Below are positions 36,062 to 44,263 of a stretch of DNA of 64,000 bases, one piece after another. The translations under genes and the position numbers were made by a program. Source of the stretch: DAISVY01 sp036826635 (GTDB lineage Bacteria > Zixibacteria > MSB-5A5 > GN15 > FEB-12); contig DAISVY010000005.1 of NCBI GenBank assembly GCA_036826635.1, positions 1 to 64,000 on the forward strand, read 5' to 3'. Under the pieces are notes generated by a model. The model was not told the DNA's origin and made no database searches. It saw nothing but the letters and a program-made list of their open reading frames with translations. The first letter of the stretch is position 1. Every line of letters begins with the position of its first letter.

Positions 36062-36573
36062 AGCCCCTTTTGATTCTTTGTCTGGGGAACGAAGTCCTCT
36101 GCGATGATACTTTCGGTCCGACCGTGGCCGAGAAACTCCTGGCCGATGACGGGCTCGGCGACAGCGTTGAAGTGATATTTGCAGCTCTGGCCGGATTTCG
36201 ACTGCTTGATCTGATGCAGGGTAAACGCCGGGTGCTGGTGGTGGACAGCATTCGCACCGAGCCGAGCCACCCCGGAGAGTTGCATTTCTTTCCCCTGGGC
36301 GACATGACCCCGTCGACTAATCTCGTAGCCAGCCATCAATTGAATCTTCCTACGGCTCTGGAACTGGGGCGGCGACTCGGTTATGAGATGCCGGCGGAAG
36401 TGGACGTGTTGGCCGTGGAGGTGGCCGATATCGAGACTCTTTCGGAAGAGATGACTCCTGCGGTGGCGGCGTCTGTTGCGCCGGCCATTGATCGTATTAA
36501 AGCCTGGGTGGTCAGGCAAAGCATGGAGATTGACCATGAAGAGAACCGAAAACGTACCGACACCGTCACCTGA
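36058..36573 (+). CDS. Hydrogenase maturation endopeptidase (HyaD/HycI/FrcD type)
   Basis: 171 residues with LILCLGNEVLCDDTFGP, the nickel-sensing N-terminal motif with Glu and Asp, then VVDSIRTEP and SHQLNLPTALELG with the third ligand His. It cuts the C-terminal tail of the large subunit encoded upstream. GTG start overlapping the large-subunit stop. Confidence 0.9.
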   Translation: MKPLLILCLGNEVLCDDTFGPTVAEKLLADDGLGDSVEVIFAALAGFRLLDLMQGKRRVLVVDSIRTEPSHPGELHFFPLGDMTPSTNLVASHQLNLPTALELGRRLGYEMPAEVDVLAVEVADIETLSEEMTPAVAASVAPAIDRIKAWVVRQSMEIDHEENRKRTDTVT

Positions 36574-36847
36574 GGGAGAACCCAAGCCGTGTCCGGAATG
36601 TCAGGGCCGCGGCTGGACCGATAATTTCTGCGTCAATGTCGAGCGCAGCCACGTCTGTGCGCACTGCAACGGTCGCGGGATGTCACCGTCCGGTAAAGAG
36701 TGCGAAGCCTGCCATGGAACCGGGCGGATCGAGGTGCGTAAAGTGGACAAAACACCCTGCTCTCTTTGCAACGGGGCCGGGGTCTACCCCGTTCCGGAAT
36801 CGATGACTATCAGTGAATTCGCCTACCGTCCGGGACTGAAAAAATAG
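36536..36847 (+). CDS. Small DnaJ-type zinc-finger (CxxCxGxG) protein
   Basis: 103 residues consisting almost only of four CxxCxGxG motifs: CPECQGRG (19-26), CAHCNGRG (41-48), CEACHGTG (56-63) and CSLCNGAG (75-82), the pattern of the DnaJ cysteine-rich domain that binds two zinc ions. There is no J domain and no C-terminal DnaJ domain. GGAG precedes the ATG, which lies 38 bases inside the maturation protease gene, so it belongs to the hydrogenase operon. A chaperone or Fe-S/nickel assembly role is inference from position. Confidence 0.8.
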   Translation: MKRTENVPTPSPEGEPKPCPECQGRGWTDNFCVNVERSHVCAHCNGRGMSPSGKECEACHGTGRIEVRKVDKTPCSLCNGAGVYPVPESMTISEFAYRPGLKK

Positions 36848-36981
36848 CAGGCAGCGACGCGTTATTTTTTCTTATGTTTTTCTCCGTTCGATGATCCCGG
36901 TGGCTGTCGAACGATCGGATTCTTCGTCATTATCTGTTGCCGTTTCAGCCGCGTTTTGACGGCCGGAGACTGGCAAATTTC

Positions 36982-37009
36982 TTTACAAAACCGATATATT
37001 TACTATCAT
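36982..37009 (+). promoter_or_regulatory. Promoter for the dockerin-like gene at 37107
   Basis: TTTACA at 36982-36987, 16 bases, TATCAT at 37004-37009; leader about 90 bases. Confidence 0.5.
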
Positions 37010-37106
37010 TCTGTAGCTATAGTAGATGGTCGGGTTTATTTTTTTGTGGGGGAGCACGAACCCGCCGCCGGTATCGGCAGAGTCGTTGTTTCGAAGGAGT
37101 GTTGTC

Positions 37107-39299
37107 ATGGTCGTGCGTAGTTATCTCTTCCGTGGGCTTGTTTCATCAATTGCATTTGTGTTGATAATGTCAGCCGTTGCCGCCGTTGGGGTGAACGCCC
37201 AAACCGGTGCCTGGGTGGAACTGGTGCTTCCCGATGGTTTGCCGTCGACAAGTTACAACGCGGCCGGTGATTATTGCGCCATTTCGGTAGCTAAGACCGA
37301 CAGCGTGGTGCGGGCTTTCGATGCCCATACCGGGATATGGCACGCTTATCAGCTTCCGTACACCGTGACCTGGAAATATAATGCCACGGCCGGTGAGAAC
37401 GTGGCCCTGGTTTACAGCGGCGATTCCACGGCCGTAGGTTTCAGCTCTATCAACGATCAGTTTGACGTCTTGACCTACAGCGGCGAAGTGTCGTCCAACG
37501 ATTATGCCTGTGGCTATTCGCTGGCATGCCTGGTGACCGATGAGTATGTGTATGTCTTCGACGGCGTGCAGGCGCAATGGCATGCCCACGATATCACCGG
37601 ATTCGGTGAGGTAAGCTACTCGTACATTTACCCGGAGCGCGGGTATGTTCTGGTCTCACTGCGGAACAGTGCCAACGAGTACGCGATGATAGCCTACAGT
37701 TCATCGACCCACGATTTCTTCGAGCTTTACGCCGGCTATGCGGCCAGTTGGGAGCGTCTCGACAGCGGTTTCGTGGCCTGGAATTACTCGGCCGCCGAGG
37801 GTGACCGTTTCTTCGGCGGCTACAGCGCCGTCAACGGTACGTGGGTGAGCCGGGCCAACGACGATTTTACCGCGTTGGAAACCTCGAATCCGGCCGAGGA
37901 CCTTCACCCCCGCACCAGTTTCATGTTTTCTTACCGCGAGGCCCACGGGTCTTACTTCACGCATCACCTGTGCGGTTTTGATACCCGCCATACCGATTTC
38001 GCGGAGATGACGTTTGATGCGGATGGTGCTGTCGTGTATTCGTATGATCGCTGGAACGGGGCGGAGTTTGCCCTTCAGGTGGTGTGCGACGGAACGCAGG
38101 GCGAAATGATCAAGTTTTACGTTTATTCCGGTTTGACCAACTCTTTTCAGTCTTACGAATCCGCTCTGACGGACCCCAGTGTAGCGATGAGTCCGCGGCA
38201 CCATTCCTGCGGCGGTCGGGTGTTCGTTACGTTCGACGAGTTTCAGTTTATGGGCTATGATATACAGGATCAACATGCAGCCTATGCGGCCCTGCCCGAG
38301 TGGGTACCGGGTGTTTCCCCGTCGATGAAATACGTGGCCAGCAACACCTGGGGTATGATGTACATTCATATGAACAATGCGGATTCTGTTTGCAGTTACA
38401 GTTATAATCGGGTAGGCAATTCGGCGCAACGCCTGGCTCGAAGCTGCGAAAGCTCGGCGTCGTTCAGTGGTACGGTCAGGGAGAATGTCGGGCTTCTCAC
38501 GGTTAATAACGATACGGGACCGGATCTCATGGCCGTGTATACCCCCGGCACCGACAGTTGGACGGAGTACGATTTTAGTTCCGGTTCGTTGCCGATCCGC
38601 CGGGTCGAGCGCGATTATGTTCTCTGGAATGATGAAGCGGCCGGGGAGTTGGTACTGCTTGATGGTATCACCGGGCAGGAGACACGGTTAGATTTCGCTT
38701 CCAGTCCCCTGGACGACTACACTTTTCTTTCGGATAATTTCGCCGTCGCATACAGTGCCGGGGGTATTTATACCGGTTACAGTACCGTCACGCGCGATAC
38801 CGCTCGCTATGTCGGCGACAGGCTGCCCTCAAGCTGGGGGGATGAGAATCTGCTGGTGATAGGCAATACCATGAGCGCCTGGGAGATGCTGGCTTTTAAT
38901 GTGCTGCATGGTTCTTTTGTACCGCTGAGTCTTTCTTCGGAAGATCAGGGATATCGCAGGAATATATATGTGGGCGGTCACACGGCGTTGGTACTGACCA
39001 ACAACGGGTATCTTATCGCTTTCGATCCCAACGGCGAAACGGGCGGTTGTTGCACCGGTGCTTCGGTTGGTAATCTGGACTGCAATGGTTCGGAGATACC
39101 TGACATGGGCGATCTGACCGTGATGATCGACCATCTCTTTATCGGTCTCGATCCTTTATGCTGTGTCGCGGAAGGTGACGTCGATCTGTCCGGGCAGCCC
39201 GACCCTGAGAATAATCCGATGTGCGTCGACACCGGTGATCTCACGGTGTTGATCGATCATTTGTTCATCAGTCTGGAGCCCCTTCCGTCCTGCCCGTAG
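37107..39299 (+). CDS. Large secreted protein with C-terminal dockerin-like pair
   Basis: 730 residues. Signal peptide to about residue 32 (ends GVNAQ). The long middle part is rich in Tyr, Trp, Ser and Gly with repeated short beta-strand blocks of 45-60 residues, which suggests a beta-propeller, though no named family is recognised. The last 85 residues are the paired calcium loops GNLDC..IPDMGDLTVMIDHLF and GDVDLSGQPDPEN..CVDTGDLTVLIDHLF, nearly identical to those ending the protein at 3-350. GAAGGAG before the ATG at 37107 fixes the start; an upstream in-frame ATG at 37026 has no signal. Probably surface-attached. Confidence 0.8.
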   Translation: MVVRSYLFRGLVSSIAFVLIMSAVAAVGVNAQTGAWVELVLPDGLPSTSYNAAGDYCAISVAKTDSVVRAFDAHTGIWHAYQLPYTVTWKYNATAGENVALVYSGDSTAVGFSSINDQFDVLTYSGEVSSNDYACGYSLACLVTDEYVYVFDGVQAQWHAHDITGFGEVSYSYIYPERGYVLVSLRNSANEYAMIAYSSSTHDFFELYAGYAASWERLDSGFVAWNYSAAEGDRFFGGYSAVNGTWVSRANDDFTALETSNPAEDLHPRTSFMFSYREAHGSYFTHHLCGFDTRHTDFAEMTFDADGAVVYSYDRWNGAEFALQVVCDGTQGEMIKFYVYSGLTNSFQSYESALTDPSVAMSPRHHSCGGRVFVTFDEFQFMGYDIQDQHAAYAALPEWVPGVSPSMKYVASNTWGMMYIHMNNADSVCSYSYNRVGNSAQRLARSCESSASFSGTVRENVGLLTVNNDTGPDLMAVYTPGTDSWTEYDFSSGSLPIRRVERDYVLWNDEAAGELVLLDGITGQETRLDFASSPLDDYTFLSDNFAVAYSAGGIYTGYSTVTRDTARYVGDRLPSSWGDENLLVIGNTMSAWEMLAFNVLHGSFVPLSLSSEDQGYRRNIYVGGHTALVLTNNGYLIAFDPNGETGGCCTGASVGNLDCNGSEIPDMGDLTVMIDHLFIGLDPLCCVAEGDVDLSGQPDPENNPMCVDTGDLTVLIDHLFISLEPLPSCP

Positions 39300-39327
39300 C
39301 GGCTTTTGTCGGGTGGTTGCGGCGGGC

Positions 39328-39357
39328 TTGACAGGTGCGCATCGGGGCCGCTATAAT
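39328..39357 (+). promoter_or_regulatory. Consensus sigma-70 promoter
   Basis: TTGACA at 39328-39333, 18 bases, TATAAT at 39352-39357, a full match in both hexamers. The leader of about 135 bases to 39501 contains a GCCGGG/CCCGGC hairpin near 39374-39400. Confidence 0.75.
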
Positions 39358-39500
39358 ACTATGCAATCAATGCGCCGGGATTGTGTGTTGAACACCCGGC
39401 GACAATGACTTCATCACAACGATCTTAGAGGATTGTCCGACAGGCCGCTATAGGCAAATCAACGTATGCGGCCGGCGTCTGCAATCCCGGGAGGGTTACG

Positions 39501-39878
39501 GTGAATAAAGCGAAGCGGCTTATCGTCGCAACACTGGCCGGTATTGGCTGCGGCTTTATCTGCTATGCGTTCGCATCCAGCGGCGATTACGAAATCGGCT
39601 GGCCGCTGGCCTTGCAGATCATCACCAGCCGGTCACTTATCGGTTTTGCTATCGGTATCAGTTGTATAAAAATGGGGCACTGGTCGGTGCACGGGCTGAT
39701 AATGGGTCTGTTATTCAGTTTGCCGATTGCCTTTAGTGGCCTGATGGCTCCGGAGAGTCCTGAGTACAGCAAGTTTGGTATGTTTGCCGGAACGGTTTTG
39801 CTTGGCATGATCTACGGGTTGCTGATCGAGATTATCACCTCGATGCTGTTTCGGGCAAAGATGCAGACCGCCCGTTAG
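39501..39878 (+). CDS. Small four-helix membrane protein, unknown
   Basis: 125 residues with about four membrane helices and a short basic C-terminus (FRAKMQTAR). GTG start with GGGAGG well placed. The hydrophobic pattern with small residues (IGFAIGISCIKMGHWSVHGLIMGLLFSLP) looks like small integral proteins of unknown function; no family recognised. It has its own consensus promoter, so it may be strongly expressed. Confidence 0.7.
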   Translation: MNKAKRLIVATLAGIGCGFICYAFASSGDYEIGWPLALQIITSRSLIGFAIGISCIKMGHWSVHGLIMGLLFSLPIAFSGLMAPESPEYSKFGMFAGTVLLGMIYGLLIEIITSMLFRAKMQTAR

Positions 39879-39923
39879 GTACGAACTTGAACTGAGCGGG
39901 AGCGGCAGCGACACTGAAAAAAA

Positions 39924-39999
39924 TGGCGACCCCTACGGGACTCGAACCCGTGTTGCCGCCGTGAAAGGGCGGAGTCCTGGACCGCTAGACGAAGGGGTC
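39924..39999 (-). tRNA. tRNA-Glu (anticodon TTC)
   Basis: Full cloverleaf of 76 bases on the minus strand: acceptor GACCCCT/AGGGGTC, T arm ACGGG-TTCGAGT-CCCGT, anticodon stem CCGCC/GGCGG with loop CTTTCAC, discriminator G and encoded CCA. Seven T follow the CCA on the minus strand. Confidence 0.97.
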
Positions 40000-40025
40000 G
40001 TATAACGCTGCCGAATCGACGGGGT

Positions 40026-40053
40026 ATTATACCTTTTTTCGACCGGGAGTCAA
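40026..40053 (-). promoter_or_regulatory. tRNA-Glu promoter
   Basis: On the minus strand TTGACT (40053-40048), 16 bases, TATAAT (40031-40026), about 20 bases before the tRNA 5' end. Confidence 0.8.
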
Positions 40054-40221
40054 GAAGATATAGCCGCACATCGCGTTGACCTTAAGAGGATATCGGAACC
40101 TTTGGATAAAGGCGGCAGAAGGCCCGGTTTTGTGTTTTGGTATTGAATGATCCCGAGGGGTGTTAAATTCCTTTGTTTAATCATATGAAAACAAGCGAGT
40201 TCCGATAAAATCAAATTTCCG

Positions 40222-40273
40222 TTGACAGATTCCCCACCGGGACAATACCTTATGGCAGAGTTAATATAACTCT
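40222..40273 (+). promoter_or_regulatory. Promoter-like site with inverted repeat and no gene behind it
   Basis: TTGACA at 40222-40227, 18 bases, TACCTT at 40246-40251, then the perfect repeat AGAGTTA-ATA-TAACTCT at 40257-40273. The downstream plus strand holds only the 3' flank and antisense of the methyltransferase gene. The rest of the gap 40054-40434 shows no gene. Confidence 0.35.
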
Positions 40274-40434
40274 ACCCCCTGTTCTGGCCGGGTATTACCT
40301 GTGGACGCAGGCCGGGTTGTCCGGATTCTCGCAAGGATGCGACCCGGTCGGATAGATTCCAAAGCCACCAGTCATTAAACTCAACTTCAGAACGCGGGGC
40401 AGATGTCCGGCCGGGTTCATGTGGTGCAGGCCGA

Positions 40435-41367
40435 CTATTCGGGTTTGCGGCCTTTGATGATGTAGAAATCGGTCGAGCCGCACGAGAAGAAAATCCCCTT
40501 GTCGAAATGCTCGCGGAACAACGGGCGCTGTTTCTCGAAAATCTGAACGCTCTTTTCGAAATCGTCGATGTCTCCCCCGCCGGCCAGAAACTCCTGACGG
40601 GCTTCGTCCACCAGAAACTTGCGCATCTTGTCGTCGAGGACGTTACGTTTGATATTGGCCAGCCGGTGTTGCTGCACCGGACCTTCGTAAGGCGGCAGAA
40701 GAACAAACACGCGGTCGTTCAGGCGGGATTCGATTTCTTTCAGGCCCAGATCGTTCATCATCGGCGGTATCTTGATCCCGATAGCCAGATCGCCCAGCCC
40801 CAGTTTAAGCCGTCCTTCGTATTGTATCAGGGTGATTTTGGTAAACAGCAGTTTTTCTTCGAGGGTGTAATCGGGCAGGGAGTAATGTCGCTTGGCAAGC
40901 ATCGACGACAGGTTGTCCGGTTCCACGCACACGACCAGCCCGCCCGGTTTGACCACGCGCACCATTTCGGCGAGGGCTTTTTCGGGAAACTCCAGGTGCA
41001 TCATCAACACCTGACACATCACACAGTCGGCGCTGTTGTCTTCGAACGGCAGCGCGTAGGCGTCGCCCTGCACGAACTGTACCTCTCCCCCGTGCGCCCA
41101 ATCGTCAGCGGCCGCGGCGGCTTCGTCCAGCAGTTTCTGTTTGATATCCACGCCCACGTACCGGCCGCCTTCGCCGTAGTATTTCCAGTAGGTTCGTCCC
41201 AGATAGCCGACCCCGCAGCCGATATCGAACACGGTCATGCCGGGTTTGAGGCCCAGCCAGGCGGCCAGTTTGTCGACGGTATCTTCGGGCCACATGTACA
41301 CGCGCTGGTAGTCGAGCATTTTGCGATACTCGCCTTTGGAGAAGTCTCTCTTTTCGGCTTTGGTCAT
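40435..41367 (-). CDS. SAM-dependent methyltransferase
   Basis: 310 residues. Class I fold with motif I VFDIGCGVGYLG, an acidic end of strand 2 in YVGVDIK, QGDAYALPF and VKPGGLVVCVEPD. The C-terminal third has no motif I can name. The start is set at the ATG at 41367 by GGGGAG eight bases upstream; the frame extends further but without a signal. Substrate unknown; small-molecule or quinone-type methylation is possible. No neighbour helps. Confidence 0.8.
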   Translation of the reverse strand: MTKAEKRDFSKGEYRKMLDYQRVYMWPEDTVDKLAAWLGLKPGMTVFDIGCGVGYLGRTYWKYYGEGGRYVGVDIKQKLLDEAAAAADDWAHGGEVQFVQGDAYALPFEDNSADCVMCQVLMMHLEFPEKALAEMVRVVKPGGLVVCVEPDNLSSMLAKRHYSLPDYTLEEKLLFTKITLIQYEGRLKLGLGDLAIGIKIPPMMNDLGLKEIESRLNDRVFVLLPPYEGPVQQHRLANIKRNVLDDKMRKFLVDEARQEFLAGGGDIDDFEKSVQIFEKQRPLFREHFDKGIFFSCGSTDFYIIKGRKPE

Positions 41368-41555
41368 GGCGAACTCCCCGATTTGGTTAAGCGTCGGCAT
41401 CGCCGGACAGCGCACTGATCAGAAAACCGACTATGGGAATATACGAAGAAACGGCGAGGGGGAAAAGGGGGGGTAGGAAAAGGGACAATATTAATGGCTT
41501 TACTTTTAGGTGTTTGGTGAGAACAGAACTATCTAGGATGTTATAGGAAACGTTA

Positions 41556-41584
41556 TTGATCCACAATGTTGAATAGCATATTAT
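41556..41584 (+). promoter_or_regulatory. Candidate promoter of the DUF3800 gene
   Basis: TTGATC at 41556-41561, 17 bases, TATTAT at 41579-41584, leader about 70 bases. Confidence 0.45.
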
Positions 41585-41660
41585 GGAGTATCAGCCATGT
41601 TGTCCCCCTGATGATGGAAATAGCGGTATTCAAGGAACCATAAAGCTCCGAGAGGCGAAG

Positions 41661-42827
41661 ATGTCGATATTTAACTGCCACGCATTTATCGATGAATCAG
41701 GTGATACAGGGCTCGATTTGTCAAAGGCCGGTACGTCGCACTTGTATGTAGTTGCTGCCGTAATTGTCAGGCCAAACTCTCTCATATCCTTAAGAGATGC
41801 TGTTAAGAAGGTGCGTAAAACACATTTCCAAACGGGAGAGATGAAATCAGTGAAAGTGGGCGACAAGCACACCAGGAGACTGAGAATCTTGGACGATGTC
41901 AGAGAGCTACCATTCCACGTGCTTGCCGTCATCATAGATAAAGGCCGACTTTGCAGGAATAGTGGGTTTCAGTACAGGAAGTCATTTCGGAAGTACATGC
42001 ACGGTTTGTTGGATAACGAGTTATACAGGCGATACCCAAATCTTCAAGTGATTGCAGACGAGCAAGGATCGGCTCAGTTCATGCGTGGATTTCGCAAGTA
42101 CGTCCTCAAGAGGCATCAGCCCGACTTGTTCTCCGAGTCGTCATTTGGGTTCATTCCCAGTGATGCAGATCCACTATTGCAACTCGCCGATTTTATGGCC
42201 GGTACAGTGGCTAAGTGTTGGGATCCGAGTGTGCAGGGACTTACAATGAAGGACTATAAGGCACATATAGGAGTCGGAAAGACAGGAGAAAGGCTCTGGC
42301 CACCAGCATTAACGGCGCTCGATACGGAGTATCCAGAAGATGGAGATAATGACGACTACTCTGCCAGCATTCGGGAAGCAGCCCTTAGGGCGGCTGACAG
42401 ATTCTTCCAAGAAAACGAAGGAAGTGACGATCTCGCCGTACATCAGCAATTGGCCTGCTTGGAGCACTTAGTCTACGAGTTGCAAACTGGTGATCCACAT
42501 CGGTACATTCCATCAGGAGAAATCATAGGTGCTATTCCATCTAGTGACATTGAGCCAATCTCAGATCATCACTTTAGGAGTAAGATAGTAGCTCCTTTGA
42601 GGGACAGTGGCGTTTTGATTGCCAGCAGCACAAGAGGGTACAAGCTTCCAACCTGTCTCAGTGACTGCTACGACTTTGTTGAGAGAAGCAACGGAACAAT
42701 CGCACCTCTCTTGTCACGATTGGCTAGCTTCCGAGAGAGTGTGCGCATGGCTACCCATGGCTCTATCGATCTTTTGGAAGGTGAAGTATATGCGAAAATA
42801 CGACGGGCAATCTTGGGCACTGAGTAA
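41661..42827 (+). CDS. DUF3800-domain protein with C-terminal extension
   Basis: 388 residues. The N-terminal ~210 residues have the DUF3800 marks: AFIDESGDTG (8-17) with its acidic pair, VIADEQGS and PLLQLADFMAGT. This fold resembles RNase H and members are often found near mobile or defence genes; activity is not established. The C-terminal ~150 residues look helical and may include a winged helix. Codon use differs from the neighbours, with many AGA and AGG arginines and A/T-ending codons, and the DNA is visibly less GC-rich, which points to recent transfer. GAGG precedes the ATG at 41661. Confidence 0.8.
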   Translation: MSIFNCHAFIDESGDTGLDLSKAGTSHLYVVAAVIVRPNSLISLRDAVKKVRKTHFQTGEMKSVKVGDKHTRRLRILDDVRELPFHVLAVIIDKGRLCRNSGFQYRKSFRKYMHGLLDNELYRRYPNLQVIADEQGSAQFMRGFRKYVLKRHQPDLFSESSFGFIPSDADPLLQLADFMAGTVAKCWDPSVQGLTMKDYKAHIGVGKTGERLWPPALTALDTEYPEDGDNDDYSASIREAALRAADRFFQENEGSDDLAVHQQLACLEHLVYELQTGDPHRYIPSGEIIGAIPSSDIEPISDHHFRSKIVAPLRDSGVLIASSTRGYKLPTCLSDCYDFVERSNGTIAPLLSRLASFRESVRMATHGSIDLLEGEVYAKIRRAILGTE

Positions 42828-42890
42828 GAAGCCCAGCCGCATGGCTTGTGTCACTTGGGAATCGGACTCGCTTCCCCCTCCGTCTTTAAG

Positions 42891-42919
42891 TTGCGTGCGG
42901 GGGGTGAGGGGCGCATAAT
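42891..42919 (+). promoter_or_regulatory. Candidate promoter giving a leaderless histidine kinase message
   Basis: TTGCGT at 42891-42896, 17 bases, CATAAT at 42914-42919. The GTG start at 42926 begins six bases after the -10, where transcription would start. Confidence 0.45.
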
Positions 42920-42925
42920 TAACCC

Positions 42926-44260
42926 GTGTTCAGCGGGTCAAAAAAGTTCGTTCTGATCGCCCTGTTTACCGCGATCCTTATCATCCTGGTCAATCTGGCC
43001 TGGTGGTTCTATTACCAAAAAACCGAGACCATGCTCGACAATCAGCTCGGCCGCCGTCTGGCCGCCCTGGCCCATGCGGCCGCCGGGAACCTTTCGCCCG
43101 CACAGGTCGAGCTTCTCGCCGCCGACGATATCCAGAGCTATCTCGAAACAATCGCCGCCCTGGAACGCGCCCGGCAGGCAGATTCGCTGTCCGAGGTTTT
43201 CGTGCTCGACGAAAACTACCACTATCTGGCTACGACTATTCTTGAGGCCGATTCGGTCTATTTTCTGGCCGAACTCAACGGTCCGGTGATCGACTCGCTT
43301 TTCTATGACTCGACCGCCGGCGTGATGGTTTCCCCCACCTATCAGAGCGGCGGGGTCTATCTTAAGAGCGCCTTTGCCCCGCTTTCCGGGGTGGATGGGT
43401 TCGTGATAGCGGTGCTGGGGGTAGAAGCCAATGTGGACTATTTCGATGCCCTGACCGAACTTCGCCACAACCTGTACTACGCCACCGGCCTTTCGCTTCT
43501 TGGCGGATTGGTGCTGGGGGTGCTGTTTCTGCTGCTGCAGCGAAGGATCAACCGGGCCGAACAGCAGCTTTTCCTGGGGCAGACCCACGCCCATCTGGGG
43601 CGCATGGTGGCGGTGGTGGCGCACGAGATTCGTAACCCGCTGATGATAATCCGGGCCTCGGCCGAACGGCTGGCCCAGAAAACGGGAATGGCCGAAGCCG
43701 GGTTTATCGAAGAAGAAATCGACCGGCTCAACGAGATCGTGTCGGGGTACCTTGATTTCGCGCGGTCGGGTGGGTCGCTTCTTGCGGCCGACGGACCGTC
43801 GGCGTTCAACCTCGCCGAGTTGCTGGCGGGAGTCAAAAAGCACCTTTTCGACAAATTCCCCGGTGAGGAAATTACCTGGATCGGCGGCCCGGGGGGAGCG
43901 CTGTCTATAGTCGGTTATCCCCGGTCGTTGCGGCAGGTACTTTTGAACCTTTTGCTTAACGGTGTCGAGGCCTGCCGACAAGCAAAGAAGCCGGTTGAGG
44001 TTGGTATTGAACTTACCGAAACGGGCAACAGCGTGGATATACGGGTGATCGACCATGGCTGCGGACTCAGCCGCAAAGAACTGAAAAAGGTCTTCGAGCC
44101 GTTTTACACGACGGGGACAACCGGGTCCGGCCTGGGTTTGTACCTCAGTCGCGAAATCGTTATGCAGATGAACGGGGAGATGAAGATCGTCTCTGAGTCG
44201 GGTAAAAAGACCGAAGTGATAGTCTCCCTGCCGAAACAACCCGACCAAACGGGAAGATAG
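42926..44260 (+). CDS. Sensor histidine kinase (NtrB/AtoS type)
   Basis: 444 residues: membrane helix 1 (8-28), a ~150-residue periplasmic sensor region, membrane helix 2 (about 185-208), then directly the dimerisation domain with the phosphorylated His233 in VAHEIRNPL, and an ATPase domain with N box LLLNGVEAC, G1 DHGCGLS and GTTGSGLGLYLS. No HAMP domain lies between membrane and kinase core. It pairs with the sigma-54 response regulator three bases downstream. GTG start; no Shine-Dalgarno site. Confidence 0.92.
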   Translation: MFSGSKKFVLIALFTAILIILVNLAWWFYYQKTETMLDNQLGRRLAALAHAAAGNLSPAQVELLAADDIQSYLETIAALERARQADSLSEVFVLDENYHYLATTILEADSVYFLAELNGPVIDSLFYDSTAGVMVSPTYQSGGVYLKSAFAPLSGVDGFVIAVLGVEANVDYFDALTELRHNLYYATGLSLLGGLVLGVLFLLLQRRINRAEQQLFLGQTHAHLGRMVAVVAHEIRNPLMIIRASAERLAQKTGMAEAGFIEEEIDRLNEIVSGYLDFARSGGSLLAADGPSAFNLAELLAGVKKHLFDKFPGEEITWIGGPGGALSIVGYPRSLRQVLLNLLLNGVEACRQAKKPVEVGIELTETGNSVDIRVIDHGCGLSRKELKKVFEPFYTTGTTGSGLGLYLSREIVMQMNGEMKIVSESGKKTEVIVSLPKQPDQTGR

Positions 44261-44263
44261 GAT

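Noticed and set aside
40272..40706. Minus-strand frame overlapping the methyltransferase 3' end
   Set aside because: Out of frame with the conserved methyltransferase and without start signals.
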